This document shows positions 1 to 7,321 of a stretch of 16,985 nucleotides of DNA, in pieces. Origin of the DNA: Ruminococcus sp. Lineage in GTDB: Bacteria > Bacillota > Clostridia > Oscillospirales > Ruminococcaceae. The notes under the pieces are model-generated. The model ran no database searches. It was not told the DNA's origin and worked only from the letters and a program-made list of their open reading frames with translations. The translations under genes and the position numbers were made by a program. The DNA lies in NCBI GenBank assembly GCA_003446315.1, contig DMBA01000045.1, positions 511 to 17,495 of the forward strand, in the 5' to 3' direction. How positions within the stretch are numbered: the first letter of the stretch is position 1; each line of letters begins with the position of its first letter.

Positions 1-111
1 GGCAGTCATATGAATTGTCGTGTTAGCTGTATGGCTGTTGATCGCATCCGTTGTAGCGTCCAATTGTGCTGCACTGTGCTGCAAATCACGCCATTGAATT
101 GTCGTTGACAT
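1..111 (-). CDS. Phage tail/baseplate-like protein, N-terminal fragment (cut by window edge)
   Basis: Thirty-seven codons are visible, beginning with ATG at 111-109 and reading off the left edge. The visible protein starts MSTTIQWRDLQHS and contains a HTANTTIHMTA stretch. That stretch resembles the H-x(3-4)-TIHVTA motif that recurs in tail-fibre and baseplate proteins of Firmicutes phages and prophages. The start lies one base after the stop codon of the upstream gene (TAA at 115-113), and a G-rich run overlapping that stop can serve as ribosome binding site, so the two are translationally coupled. The phage link rests on this short motif and on the neighbour. The product cannot be named more precisely because most of the protein lies outside the window. 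Confidence 0.55.
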   Translation of the reverse strand, partial: MSTTIQWRDLQHSAAQLDATTDAINSHTANTTIHMTA

Positions 112-112
112 A

Positions 113-583
113 TTATCCCCCCACTCTGAGTGCAAAGCCGTCCGCGTCCCGCAAGGCAAATCCGTCTGCATCCCGCAGGAGCAATACGGGTTCGGCGGGT
201 TCCGGCTGCATCGCAATATGTTCCATAATCTGATTGTAAATATCCGTCAAAACAGGCGCGTTCTTTGACGGATAATCGGTAATTGCGTGTCGGCACGGGA
301 TCCGAAACGGTGCGGCAGTACGGATATTTCCCGCAATCACGCCGATTGTGATTTCGTCAGTCCCGCTGATGACAGGCAATCGGCAATAATCACCGCTGAA
401 CGGAATGGATTCGGTTACAATTGTACCGAAACTGTTGTATTGTATAACTGCTGTTTTATTCGCAGAATCGTCCCATTCTCTGTCAAATGTAAATGAAATG
501 ATAACATCTGAATTACCATTTACAACAGAAACAGAATCGGGACAAACTGCGGTTTTTCCGCGAATATGGACTGGAATAATCAT
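113..583 (-). CDS. Phage virion/tail-associated protein (prophage-type)
   Basis: This is a 156-residue protein. I chose ATG 583-581 because AAAGGAG (594-588) sits 4 bases upstream; the frame is open further upstream but without such a site. The N-terminus (MIIPVHIRGKTAVCPDSVSV) followed by a segment containing FTFDREWDD resembles small beta-rich proteins found beside baseplate and tail-fibre genes of Firmicutes prophages. The C-terminus is odd: the octapeptide LRDADGFA occurs twice in tandem, then the protein ends RVGG. No signal peptide or membrane segment is present. It is followed after one base by another tail-like gene, as in phage late operons, but no other phage gene (capsid, integrase, lysis) lies on its other side. 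The family name is from memory of similar proteins; a precise role is not claimed. Confidence 0.6.
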   Translation of the reverse strand: MIIPVHIRGKTAVCPDSVSVVNGNSDVIISFTFDREWDDSANKTAVIQYNSFGTIVTESIPFSGDYCRLPVISGTDEITIGVIAGNIRTAAPFRIPCRHAITDYPSKNAPVLTDIYNQIMEHIAMQPEPAEPVLLLRDADGFALRDADGFALRVGG

Positions 584-630
584 AAAACTCCTTTCTGATG
601 CAGCGGCAGCTCCCTCATCTGCAACTGCAT
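580..630 (-). CDS. Possible 16-codon leader ORF overlapping the phage gene start
   Basis: On the minus strand an ATG at 630-628 is preceded by a GAGGGAG purine run at short spacing. It opens 16 codons (MQLQMRELPLHQKGVL) that end in TGA overlapping the next ATG as ATGA. Overlaps of this kind are typical of translationally coupled phage genes. It could be a real leader peptide, the scar of a truncated upstream gene, or chance. There is no similarity evidence. Confidence 0.25.
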   Translation of the reverse strand: MQLQMRELPLHQKGVL

Positions 631-685
631 CGCTCTCCCTCACAGACATGAAGTTTTTTGCGATTTTTTGCATCTGTGTGTGCAA

Positions 686-691
686 ATTATC
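686..691 (-). promoter_or_regulatory. Weak candidate -10 element for the phage-like pair
   Basis: The minus strand carries GATAAT at 691-686 in an AT-rich stretch about 100 bases upstream of the phage-like gene. The hexamer 17 bases further upstream is a poor -35, so this is only a candidate. If real, the pair would be expressed independently of a larger prophage late operon. Confidence 0.25.
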
Positions 692-743
692 ACAAAATTT
701 TCAGAAAATAAATGGATACGGGTGGAGAAAATACGAATTTTTG

Positions 744-772
744 TTGCAATTTTTCGCAATTTATGGTATAAT
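744..772 (+). promoter_or_regulatory. Sigma-A promoter of the GH3 beta-glucosidase operon
   Basis: TTGCAA at 744-749 and a perfect TATAAT at 767-772 are separated by 17 bases. The start codon follows 34 bases after the -10 element. The heptamer GCAATTT occurs twice, at 746-752 and 756-762, a 10-base period that overlaps the -35 element and the spacer. A regulator could bind there, though AT-rich chance repeats are possible. Confidence 0.75.
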
Positions 773-806
773 ATATACAAATTCTGTTACCGAAAGGAGA
801 AAATAT

Positions 807-3575
807 ATGAAACACACGCTTGATTGGAATAAATATCTTGAGACTGCTGCTGCGGCGGTTTCAGAAGGTATCGTGATGCTGAAGAATGATTCGGAAGCGC
901 TTCCGCTGTCTGCGGGCGAGGAAATTGCGTTGTTTGGGCGAATTCAGCTTCACTATTATAAAAGCGGAACCGGTTCCGGCGGCATGGTGAATGTTGCGAA
1001 GGTGGTCGGGATTCCGGAAGGACTGACGGAAGCAGGTGTCCGGCTGAATCAGAAGCTGCTGGATACTTATCGTGCATGGGATGCGGCAAATCCGATTGAT
1101 CTCGGCAGCGGCTGGGGCGGAGAGCCATGGTGCCAGAAGGAAATGCCATTAGATGAATCACTCGTGCAGGAAATTGCGGGTCAATGTGATCGTGCCGTGG
1201 TCGTGATCGGCAGAACGGCAGGCGAGGAGCAGGATAATCACATGGAGCAAGGCTCGTATTTGCTGACCGATGACGAACGCGAAATGCTTCGCCTGACACG
1301 GCAATATTTTCATAAAGTGATCGTGCTGCTCAATACCGGAAATATTATGGATATGCAGTTTGTGGATGACTTTGCACCGGATGCAGTTCTGTTGATCTGG
1401 CAGGGCGGTATGACGGGCGGCACAGGAACGGCTGCTGTTCTGACCGGTGCGGTATCACCAAGCGGAAAGTTGCCGGATACGATTGCAAATGCAGTTGCAG
1501 ATTATCCGTCTGATGCAAATTTCGGCAGTAAAAACGTCAATATCTATCGGGAAGATATTTATGTCGGTTATCGTTATTTTGAAACATTTGCGCCGGAATG
1601 TGTACGGTATCCGTTTGGATTCGGTTTATCTTACACGACTTTTTCGGTGACAGCGGGGGAACCGGTCGAGAAGCGCGGCAGTATGTATTTACCTGTTACC
1701 GTGACGAATACGGGTGCATATGAAGGCAAAGAGGTTGTGCAATTATATTGCGAATCTCCGCAGGGTAAACTCGGAAAACCGGCGCGGGAACTGACCATTT
1801 TTTATAAGACAGATGTGCTCCGTCCGGGCGAAAGTGAAACAATCGCTTTGGAACTTGGTTTGCCGGCATCCTATGATGACAGCGGCGTAACGGGTCATCC
1901 GCATTGCTGGGTACGCGAAGCCGGAACCTATCGTTTTTATGTCGGAACGGATGTCCGGTCAGCGCAGTATGCAGCAGAAATCGTTGTGGATGCATGTGAG
2001 ATCGTAAAGCAGTGCCGGCAAGCGATGCCGCCGGTTCAGGCATTTCAGCGGCTGCGTCCGGTTCCGACCGATCACGGTTATACGGTTGGGCAGGAAGACG
2101 TTCCGCTGCTGCAATTTGATGAAGCACAGCGCCGTCTGGAAGCGCTTCCGGAAGCATGGAACTGCGCACAAAAAAGCACGCTTGCGGATGTCAAAAACGG
2201 CAGCGTGACGATGGAAGCATTTGTTTCGCAGTTTACGGATGAAGAACTTGCCCAGATCGTGCGCGGCGAAGGCATGGGCAGTCCGCGGGTGACGGCGGGA
2301 ACGGCATCTGCATTCGGCGGTGTCACGGATGCGCTTGCAGCATACGGAATACCGGCAGGCTGCTGTTCAGACGGGCCGTCTGGCATGCGTCTGGATTGCG
2401 GCACGAAGGCATTCAGTTTACCGAACGGCACACTGCTTGCATCGACATTCAATCTGCCGCTGATGACGGAGCTGTTTACCTGTGTCGGCATGGAGATGGC
2501 AGCAAATCATGTGGATTGTCTGCTGGGACCCGGCATGAATATTCACCGGCATCCGCTGAATGGCAGAAACTTTGAATATTTTTCGGAAGATCCGAAGCTG
2601 ACCGGTCTGGTTGCAGCAGCGGAATTGCGCGGACTGCATAAAGCGGGCGTAACCGGCACGATCAAGCATTGCTGCGGCAACAATCAGGAGACAAACCGTC
2701 ATTTTCTGGATTCCGTTGTATCGGAGCGTGCGCTGCGTGAGATCTACCTGAAAGGCTTTGAAATCGCAGTCCGGGAAGGCGGAGCTGATTCGATCATGAC
2801 GACATACGGTTCTGTGAACGGTGTCTGGACAGCGGGCAATTATGATCTTTGTACAGAGATCATCCGGAACGAATGGGGCTTCACCGGTTTCCTGATGACC
2901 GACTGGTGGGCAAATATCAATGAGCGCGGGATGGAGAAGCCGGATCAGCGTGATCTGGCGGCGATGGTTCGGGCGCAGAATGATGTTTATATGGTCTGCG
3001 CGGATTGTAAAGATCATGATGATAATTTGATGCAGGCGCTTGCAGAGGGCAAACTGGAGCGCAGCGAATTACAGCGTTCTGCTGCAAATATCTGCCGTTT
3101 TCTGCTGCATACGCATGCGATGGCGCGGCTGATGGGAGAAGCAATAGAGCCGGAGATCATCAACCGGCCGGCTGACGAAACGGATTCCGGAGCGCCGGTG
3201 GTTTTCTATGATCTGGATGGAACGCTTGAGATTCCGCTGCAGGAGATCTGCACCGATCAGGGGACATCTTTTGCATTTGCGCTGACGGTCAACAAGCCGG
3301 GCTGGTACGAGGTCACGCTGACGGCATCCTGCTCGCAGAGTGCACTTGCGCAGATTCCGGTAACACTGTTCAGTATGGGCACAGCCAGCGGCACATTCAC
3401 ATGGAACGGCACAGGCGGAAAACCGGTTTCGTTCTCTAACAAACTGCCGCTTTATTCACATTATACGGCAATGCGGCTTTATTTTGCACAAAGCGGCTTA
3501 AAAATGGAGCATATCCGGCTGACGCTGCTTTCCGAGCAGGTTTCGCCGACCGATATCGGTGTACCGGTTGAATGA
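807..3575 (+). CDS. Glycoside hydrolase family 3 beta-glucosidase, domain-swapped type
   Basis: The 922-residue enzyme probably hydrolyses cellobiose or other beta-glucosides; it has no signal peptide and is therefore likely cytoplasmic. ATG 807 follows GAAAGGAG (792-799) by 7 bases. Domain order is the reverse of common GH3 enzymes. The alpha/beta domain that is usually C-terminal comes first (about 10-260; GEEQDN at 139-144 probably holds the acid/base glutamate). An Fn3-like domain follows PFGFGLSY (269-276). The TIM barrel comes last (about 476-770), with SDGPSGMR near 521, KH at 620-621 and the TDWW motif whose Asp699 is the expected nucleophile. A beta-sandwich-like tail occupies about 800-922. 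This permuted order is known from Ruminococcus albus and Butyrivibrio fibrisolvens beta-glucosidases. Specificity within GH3 (glucosidase or xylosidase) cannot be fixed by reading. Confidence 0.92.
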   Translation: MKHTLDWNKYLETAAAAVSEGIVMLKNDSEALPLSAGEEIALFGRIQLHYYKSGTGSGGMVNVAKVVGIPEGLTEAGVRLNQKLLDTYRAWDAANPIDLGSGWGGEPWCQKEMPLDESLVQEIAGQCDRAVVVIGRTAGEEQDNHMEQGSYLLTDDEREMLRLTRQYFHKVIVLLNTGNIMDMQFVDDFAPDAVLLIWQGGMTGGTGTAAVLTGAVSPSGKLPDTIANAVADYPSDANFGSKNVNIYREDIYVGYRYFETFAPECVRYPFGFGLSYTTFSVTAGEPVEKRGSMYLPVTVTNTGAYEGKEVVQLYCESPQGKLGKPARELTIFYKTDVLRPGESETIALELGLPASYDDSGVTGHPHCWVREAGTYRFYVGTDVRSAQYAAEIVVDACEIVKQCRQAMPPVQAFQRLRPVPTDHGYTVGQEDVPLLQFDEAQRRLEALPEAWNCAQKSTLADVKNGSVTMEAFVSQFTDEELAQIVRGEGMGSPRVTAGTASAFGGVTDALAAYGIPAGCCSDGPSGMRLDCGTKAFSLPNGTLLASTFNLPLMTELFTCVGMEMAANHVDCLLGPGMNIHRHPLNGRNFEYFSEDPKLTGLVAAAELRGLHKAGVTGTIKHCCGNNQETNRHFLDSVVSERALREIYLKGFEIAVREGGADSIMTTYGSVNGVWTAGNYDLCTEIIRNEWGFTGFLMTDWWANINERGMEKPDQRDLAAMVRAQNDVYMVCADCKDHDDNLMQALAEGKLERSELQRSAANICRFLLHTHAMARLMGEAIEPEIINRPADETDSGAPVVFYDLDGTLEIPLQEICTDQGTSFAFALTVNKPGWYEVTLTASCSQSALAQIPVTLFSMGTASGTFTWNGTGGKPVSFSNKLPLYSHYTAMRLYFAQSGLKMEHIRLTLLSEQVSPTDIGVPVE

Positions 3576-3644
3576 TACTTTTTTAAGATACTGCGCAAAT
3601 CGGCATAACAGTCCGATCAGAAACCGGAAAGGGGGTGCAGAGAG

Positions 3645-4013
3645 ATGGCAACAGCACGGAATATGATATTGGCAGGGGATTACACAGGTTGCCGTGTTTT
3701 TCGGATCTCGGCGGGACTTGCGTATATTTCCGGCACGATGAAAAAAATGGATGATATTGACCTTACGCCGGAGAACATTCTGCGGTATGAGGTGCTGACA
3801 GATGAGGTATTGCGTTCCGGCAATTCGCTGCTGCTGACAGGCGCACTGGATCCGGGATGCTTGCAGAAGCTCCGTCTGCATGCATCGGCAGCGATGCAGC
3901 AGAAGGGGATCTATACGCTTGCGGTGAAATTTCAGGATGAAAAGCGCTCACTGATGGAAGTGGATGAACGAATCTATCGGGCGATCGTCAACAGGATGCA
4001 GCAGGCAGAGTAA
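3645..4013 (+). CDS. Small conserved protein of unknown function
   Basis: This is a 122-residue protein with ATG 3645 behind a GGAAAGGGGGTG purine run. It begins MATARNMILAGDYTGCRVF and ends with GIYTLAVKFQDEKRSLMEVD followed by a helix. The pattern of short beta strands followed by a C-terminal helix, and the start 'KNLILAGDY'-like motif, recall a family of small Firmicutes proteins that I believe have a PH-like fold; they often carry a Gly/Ala-rich hydrophobic hairpin in the middle, which is not obvious here. There is no signal peptide. It lies 69 bases after the beta-glucosidase without a terminator between, so it is probably co-transcribed with it, and the operon ends at the hairpin at 4067-4098. 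No function is assigned. Confidence 0.75.
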   Translation: MATARNMILAGDYTGCRVFRISAGLAYISGTMKKMDDIDLTPENILRYEVLTDEVLRSGNSLLLTGALDPGCLQKLRLHASAAMQQKGIYTLAVKFQDEKRSLMEVDERIYRAIVNRMQQAE

Positions 4014-4060
4014 AACGCATATTTCCGTCTTATTGCATATATCTGTTCTGACTATGCACA

Positions 4061-4104
4061 AAAAAGAACCGGTGTACAATCTCAACTGTACACCGGTTTT
4101 CTTT
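4061..4104. terminator. Bidirectional intrinsic terminator
   Basis: A 12-bp perfect stem (AACCGGTGTACA 4067-4078 with its complement 4087-4098, 8-base loop) is followed by TTCTTT on the plus strand. It is preceded by AAAAAG, which makes a T-tract for the minus strand. It can therefore end both the plus-strand GH3 operon and the minus-strand flavoprotein transcript that converges on it. Confidence 0.9.
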
Positions 4105-4268
4105 CGAGAAAGGTATCGCTGAAGCGATAATTGATATTGGGCTGCGCTGCCTGCATTTCTATTTATCGTGCAAAATGGGATTCTTAAGGGCTGCACCTTT
4201 TTTTAATCCGTCGGAGACACTTTATTTACAGGTTGTGATATCCGGAAGTTGTTTGAGCTTTGACCGGA
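4105..4268. other. Intergenic spacer with one small hairpin
   Basis: The stretch between the terminator and the flavoprotein stop codon contains a short stem, TATCGC 4114-4119 with GCGATA 4124-4129, and an A/T run near 4198-4206. I see no ORF with a ribosome binding site. The small hairpin might assist termination of the minus-strand transcript but lacks a good T-tract. Confidence 0.4.
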
Positions 4269-5213
4269 TCAAATTGCCGGGAACCGGATCTCCTTATATT
4301 TCTGCAATTTTTCAGCGACTTCGGCTCGTTTTGCAGGATCCATAAAGAAGCCGCCCTGCGTATCTGCGATTTCGTCACAGTGGACACCGCGTCCTTCCTC
4401 AGAGGTTCTGTCACGTTCCAGACCGTTTGCGGCGATGACGAATTTCCACTTGCCGTCATCGGTTTTGACGAGATCACCGCCGGCACCGCAGACCGCGCAT
4501 TCAATGGGATACTGCAAGCCTTTCCACTGCGGTTCACCGAGACAGAGACAATTGCTGTGACAGTTCGGACACCAGCCGGCATCCGGTTCGCCCAGCCATG
4601 TGCGCTCCGCCGCCGGCGTATTGAGTGATTTCATGATATTGTTGCCGATCTCTCTTGCGCGGGCGAGTTTTTCGTCATGGAGCAGTACCTGAGCCGGTGC
4701 GGGAACCATCGTTGCCATAAACATATCAATAATCTTGAAGCTGCTGGAAAAAGTGGTTGCCTGCATACATTCCAGCGCCATCGACTGCCATGCACGGGTT
4801 GAGCCGCCGACCGCGATCAGAGCGCCGATGCGGTCACGATGCTTGATTGCGCCGATTTTGGTCAGAAAAGCGGTTTCATAAGCAAGATTGCGGTGCATGA
4901 ATTTCAGGAAAAGGGAAGAAGGCATCAAAGCGTATGTCGGTGCGGAGAAGATGACGGCATCCTGATCCAGCATCACTTCCATGATCTTTTTCTTGTCGTC
5001 CTTGTCGTCCAGCGAACATCCTGTATGTTTGCCCATCGACATCCCCATTGTACAGGATGTACATCCCGTGCAGTCGAGCAGCTCATAGTCTTTCAGGTTG
5101 ATCATGGTGATTTCAGCGCCCTGCTCCTGACATGCAAGCAAAGCCTCTTTCAGCAGGATCTCACAGTTACTGTCCTTGCGTCCGGCGGTCACGCCCATAA
5201 CCTTGAATTTCAT
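4269..5213 (-). CDS. Flavodoxin-fold NAD(P)H-dependent FMN reductase / iron-sulfur-flavoprotein-like protein with C-terminal zinc ribbon
   Basis: The 314-residue protein starts at ATG 5213-5211 with AAAAGGAG upstream. Residues 1-190 read as a flavodoxin-like domain: an N-terminal phosphate-binding loop (GVTAGRKDSN), then an AVIFSAPTYALMPSS segment typical of the NADPH-dependent FMN reductase family. A cysteine cluster C48-x2-C51-x2-C54 followed by C66 in GCSLDDKDD resembles the motif region of iron-sulfur flavoproteins, but the last spacing is longer than the compact archaeal motif, so an Fe-S cluster is only possible. The C-terminal part has C215PNC218 with C222, and C239AVC242, which probably bind zinc. 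The role is likely FMN-dependent electron transfer or quinone/disulfide reduction in the cytoplasm; the substrate is unknown. It has its own promoter and ends at a shared terminator. Confidence 0.82.
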   Translation of the reverse strand: MKFKVMGVTAGRKDSNCEILLKEALLACQEQGAEITMINLKDYELLDCTGCTSCTMGMSMGKHTGCSLDDKDDKKKIMEVMLDQDAVIFSAPTYALMPSSLFLKFMHRNLAYETAFLTKIGAIKHRDRIGALIAVGGSTRAWQSMALECMQATTFSSSFKIIDMFMATMVPAPAQVLLHDEKLARAREIGNNIMKSLNTPAAERTWLGEPDAGWCPNCHSNCLCLGEPQWKGLQYPIECAVCGAGGDLVKTDDGKWKFVIAANGLERDRTSEEGRGVHCDEIADTQGGFFMDPAKRAEVAEKLQKYKEIRFPAI

Positions 5214-5272
5214 AGTGTTCTCCTTTTCGTATGATAGAATACATTGGTGGGTTCTGCATATTGAATATAGCT

Positions 5273-5301
5273 ATTATACTGTATTTATGTGTGGGGAGCA
5301 A
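5273..5301 (-). promoter_or_regulatory. Promoter of the flavoprotein gene
   Basis: On the minus strand a perfect TATAAT (5278-5273) lies 17 bases downstream of TTGCTC (5301-5296). The -35 matches the consensus only in TTG, which suggests dependence on an activator. Two direct repeats lie just upstream (separate entry). The start codon is 59 bases downstream of the -10 element. Confidence 0.6.
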
Positions 5302-5321
5302 GGCGGTTATTGCGAAATTCT

Positions 5322-5360
5322 CTGTATTTTGCCCAAAAATTGTCTGTATTTTGGCAAAAA
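5322..5360 (-). repeat. Pair of 17-18-base direct repeats upstream of the flavoprotein promoter
   Basis: CTGTATTTTGCCCAAAAA at 5322-5339 and CTGTATTTTGGCAAAAA at 5344-5360 (plus-strand reading) are near-identical copies whose starts are 22 bases apart, two helical turns. They lie about 20 to 60 bases upstream of the weak -35 element, where an activator would bind. The regulator is unknown. Confidence 0.6.
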
Positions 5361-5370
5361 GAGCGATTGC

Positions 5371-6384
5371 TTACAGATGCTGCTGTACAAAAGCAATTGC
5401 ATTTTCCGTCATTCGGACACCGTCATCTCCCTGAAAGAAGTGGTCAGCACCCTCGAAGGTCACGGTTTTCGCAGCGGGGAATGTTTCCTTTGCACGCGCA
5501 AAATATTCCGGACACATGCTGCCGAGACAGTTTTCCGTGCCGAGATAAATGATGACGGGTTCATCGAAATCGGGCATAAATTCGAAGATATCGAGCGCAT
5601 GCATATCTATGACAAACTGCTTGCCGACGATTGTGTTATATTTGCGTGTATCCGTGATGATATCCGGTACTTTTGAGAGGTCAGGATCTGTTTCCCGTAC
5701 AAAATCCGGATATTGGAAAGACGGTTCCAGCAAAATCATGCCGCTGAGTTCATCTGCGCGATGACAGCCGACATAGGTGCAGACCAGTCCGCCGAGACTG
5801 TGCCCGAATAAAAATACATGTGATGCATCGACTTTCGGGAGATCGGCAAGGGAATCGAGGATCACATTGAGGTCGGCGGCTTCGGTAAAGACCGAGCTGT
5901 CATTGAGTTTGCCGTCGCTGTCGCTTCTTCCTACCGCCCCGATGCTGTCATAGGTGAGGCAGGCGATGCCGTTTTCCGAAAAATGCTTTGCTTCATCTTC
6001 ATAATAGTAGAGGGAAGCGGTCTGACCGGATGAAATGACAACAAGCGGAAAATCGCCGTCGCCTTCCGGCAGAAAGAGTCTGCCTGCGATTTTCATGCCG
6101 TCACGGAAAAATGTGACAGATTTCACGGTATCCAGATCGCCGCTGATTTCGGGTGTACCTGCTTCATATTCAAAAGCATCCGTGACATCAAATGTTTCCG
6201 CTGAAGGAGCGGCGGCGGTTGATTCAGCGGTCGTTTCTGCGGATATTTCGGCGGCAGTTGTCTCTGTGACAGGCGGTTCTGCTGCTGTAAATTCCGGTTC
6301 GCTCTGATTTGAACAGCCTGCAAGCAGCGTCACGCAGAGCAGAATTGCAGCGCATACGGAAGTGCTTTTTTGTAAAACGAACAT
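5371..6384 (-). CDS. Lipoprotein alpha/beta hydrolase (serine esterase/acyltransferase-like)
   Basis: The 337-residue protein starts at ATG 6384-6382 behind AGAAAGGAA; upstream codons in frame overlap the previous gene and were rejected. A type II signal peptide ends in LLAGC, so lipidation at Cys24 and anchoring outside the membrane are expected. Residues 25-65 form a Thr/Ala/Glu-rich linker. The rest is an alpha/beta hydrolase: a SSGQTAS oxyanion region near 118-124, the nucleophile elbow GHSLGG with Ser196, and GADHFF with His315. The usual acid position after the late strand reads GTEN (282-285), so Glu284 or the nearby Asp274 may serve. It begins 32 bases after the radical SAM gene and probably shares its promoter. 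The substrate is unknown: an ester or a cell-wall/dietary acyl group is possible. Confidence 0.88.
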   Translation of the reverse strand: MFVLQKSTSVCAAILLCVTLLAGCSNQSEPEFTAAEPPVTETTAAEISAETTAESTAAAPSAETFDVTDAFEYEAGTPEISGDLDTVKSVTFFRDGMKIAGRLFLPEGDGDFPLVVISSGQTASLYYYEDEAKHFSENGIACLTYDSIGAVGRSDSDGKLNDSSVFTEAADLNVILDSLADLPKVDASHVFLFGHSLGGLVCTYVGCHRADELSGMILLEPSFQYPDFVRETDPDLSKVPDIITDTRKYNTIVGKQFVIDMHALDIFEFMPDFDEPVIIYLGTENCLGSMCPEYFARAKETFPAAKTVTFEGADHFFQGDDGVRMTENAIAFVQQHL

Positions 6385-6416
6385 TGGCTTTGTTCCTTTC
6401 TGATTGATATGGGATT

Positions 6417-7280
6417 TCAAAACAGTGACATTTGCTGATAAGGCTCCGGAAACGCCTGCAAATAAGCAAAGCATTCTTCCGGTGTGTGCATGATATTATT
6501 CTGCTTACAAAATGTTGTAAACAGCTTCATCAGTCCGGCTTCATGCGGACTTGGCAGGAGATAGGCGTTTCCATATGTGCGGATATACCGTTCTTTCAAA
6601 GCGGGGAAATGGCGGTCGAGCGCCGCGTAATAGTATTCCCGATCACCGTCACGCAGTGTCAGCCCCATGCCGAAAGCCATGATGCCTTTTACGCCGACAT
6701 CACGGCATGCATGCAGAATCGCAGAGATGTTTTCTTCTGTATCATTGAGGAAGGGCAGAACCGGTGTCAGCCAGACGATTGTCGGGATCCCCAGCTTTTG
6801 CATTTCCGCGAGTACTTCCAAACGCCGTTTGGTGTTGCAGACATGCGGCTCAATGATCTCACAGAGCGCGTCGTCAAAGGTCGTCAGCGTCATCTGCACA
6901 ACGCATTTTGCCTGTTCGTTGATTTTGCAAAGCAGATCGGTATCCCGCAGGATCAGATCGGATTTGGTCTGGATGCTGAGTCCGAAGCCATATTTGCAGA
7001 TGATCTCCAGACATTTCCGCGTCAGCCGCAGATCCTTTTCGCAGTGCATATAGGGATCGGACATTGCACCGGTTGCGATCATGCAGCGCGAACGCTTTGC
7101 ACGCAGTGCGGCTTCCAGAAGCTGCGGTGCATTCTGCTTGACTTCTACATCTTCAAACGTATGTGTAAACTGATAGCAGTTGCTTCTGCTGTCGCAGTAA
7201 ATGCAGCCATGTGTGCAGCCGCGATAGAGATTCATGCCGTTTTTGGATGAGAGGATTCCTTTTACCTGAACAAAATGCAT
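6417..7280 (-). CDS. Radical SAM protein, spore-photoproduct-lyase-like (SplB-related/COG1533 type)
   Basis: The 287-residue protein starts at ATG 7280-7278 with AGAAGGTGA upstream. Near the N-terminus YRGCTHGCIYCDSR carries the CX3CX2C motif (Cys22, Cys26, Cys29) that binds the [4Fe-4S] cluster used to cleave S-adenosylmethionine. TGAMSDPY and LSIQTKSDLILRD are typical of the SPL-like subfamily (TGxxTDPYQPxE / TKSxLxxRD patterns), as are the later TPVLPFLNDTEENI and the C-terminal region. The canonical spore photoproduct lyase is longer, so this is a paralogue of unknown substrate, not a confident DNA repair enzyme. It is first in a two-gene unit with the lipoprotein hydrolase and has a nearly perfect promoter. 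Confidence 0.88.
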   Translation of the reverse strand: MHFVQVKGILSSKNGMNLYRGCTHGCIYCDSRSNCYQFTHTFEDVEVKQNAPQLLEAALRAKRSRCMIATGAMSDPYMHCEKDLRLTRKCLEIICKYGFGLSIQTKSDLILRDTDLLCKINEQAKCVVQMTLTTFDDALCEIIEPHVCNTKRRLEVLAEMQKLGIPTIVWLTPVLPFLNDTEENISAILHACRDVGVKGIMAFGMGLTLRDGDREYYYAALDRHFPALKERYIRTYGNAYLLPSPHEAGLMKLFTTFCKQNNIMHTPEECFAYLQAFPEPYQQMSLF

Positions 7281-7321
7281 CGGATCACCTTCTGTCTGTT
7301 ATGATGCAGAATAATATGGTT

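Noticed and set aside
405..806. Upstream extension of the GH3 reading frame
   Set aside because: The frame is open, but it crosses the promoter and the divergent phage-like gene. ATG 807 has the ribosome binding site and begins the conserved domain.
4114..4129. Small TATCGC/GCGATA hairpin as a terminator
   Set aside because: The stem is only 6 bp and has no adequate T-tract; the strong bidirectional hairpin at 4067-4098 explains termination.
5331..5357. Inverted TTTTGCC/GGCAAAA as a hairpin terminator of the lipoprotein gene
   Set aside because: The arms belong to two longer direct repeats placed upstream of a promoter, and the T-tract is on the wrong side for a convincing terminator.
6385..6474. 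Upstream extension of the lipoprotein hydrolase
   Set aside because: It overlaps the end of the radical SAM gene, and the signal peptide with its lipobox begins at 6384, right after a good ribosome binding site.
6417..7280. Calling the radical SAM gene a true spore photoproduct lyase because sigK is nearby
   Set aside because: The protein is shorter than the canonical lyase and matches the broader SPL-like family. sigK is 7 kb away in another transcription unit.
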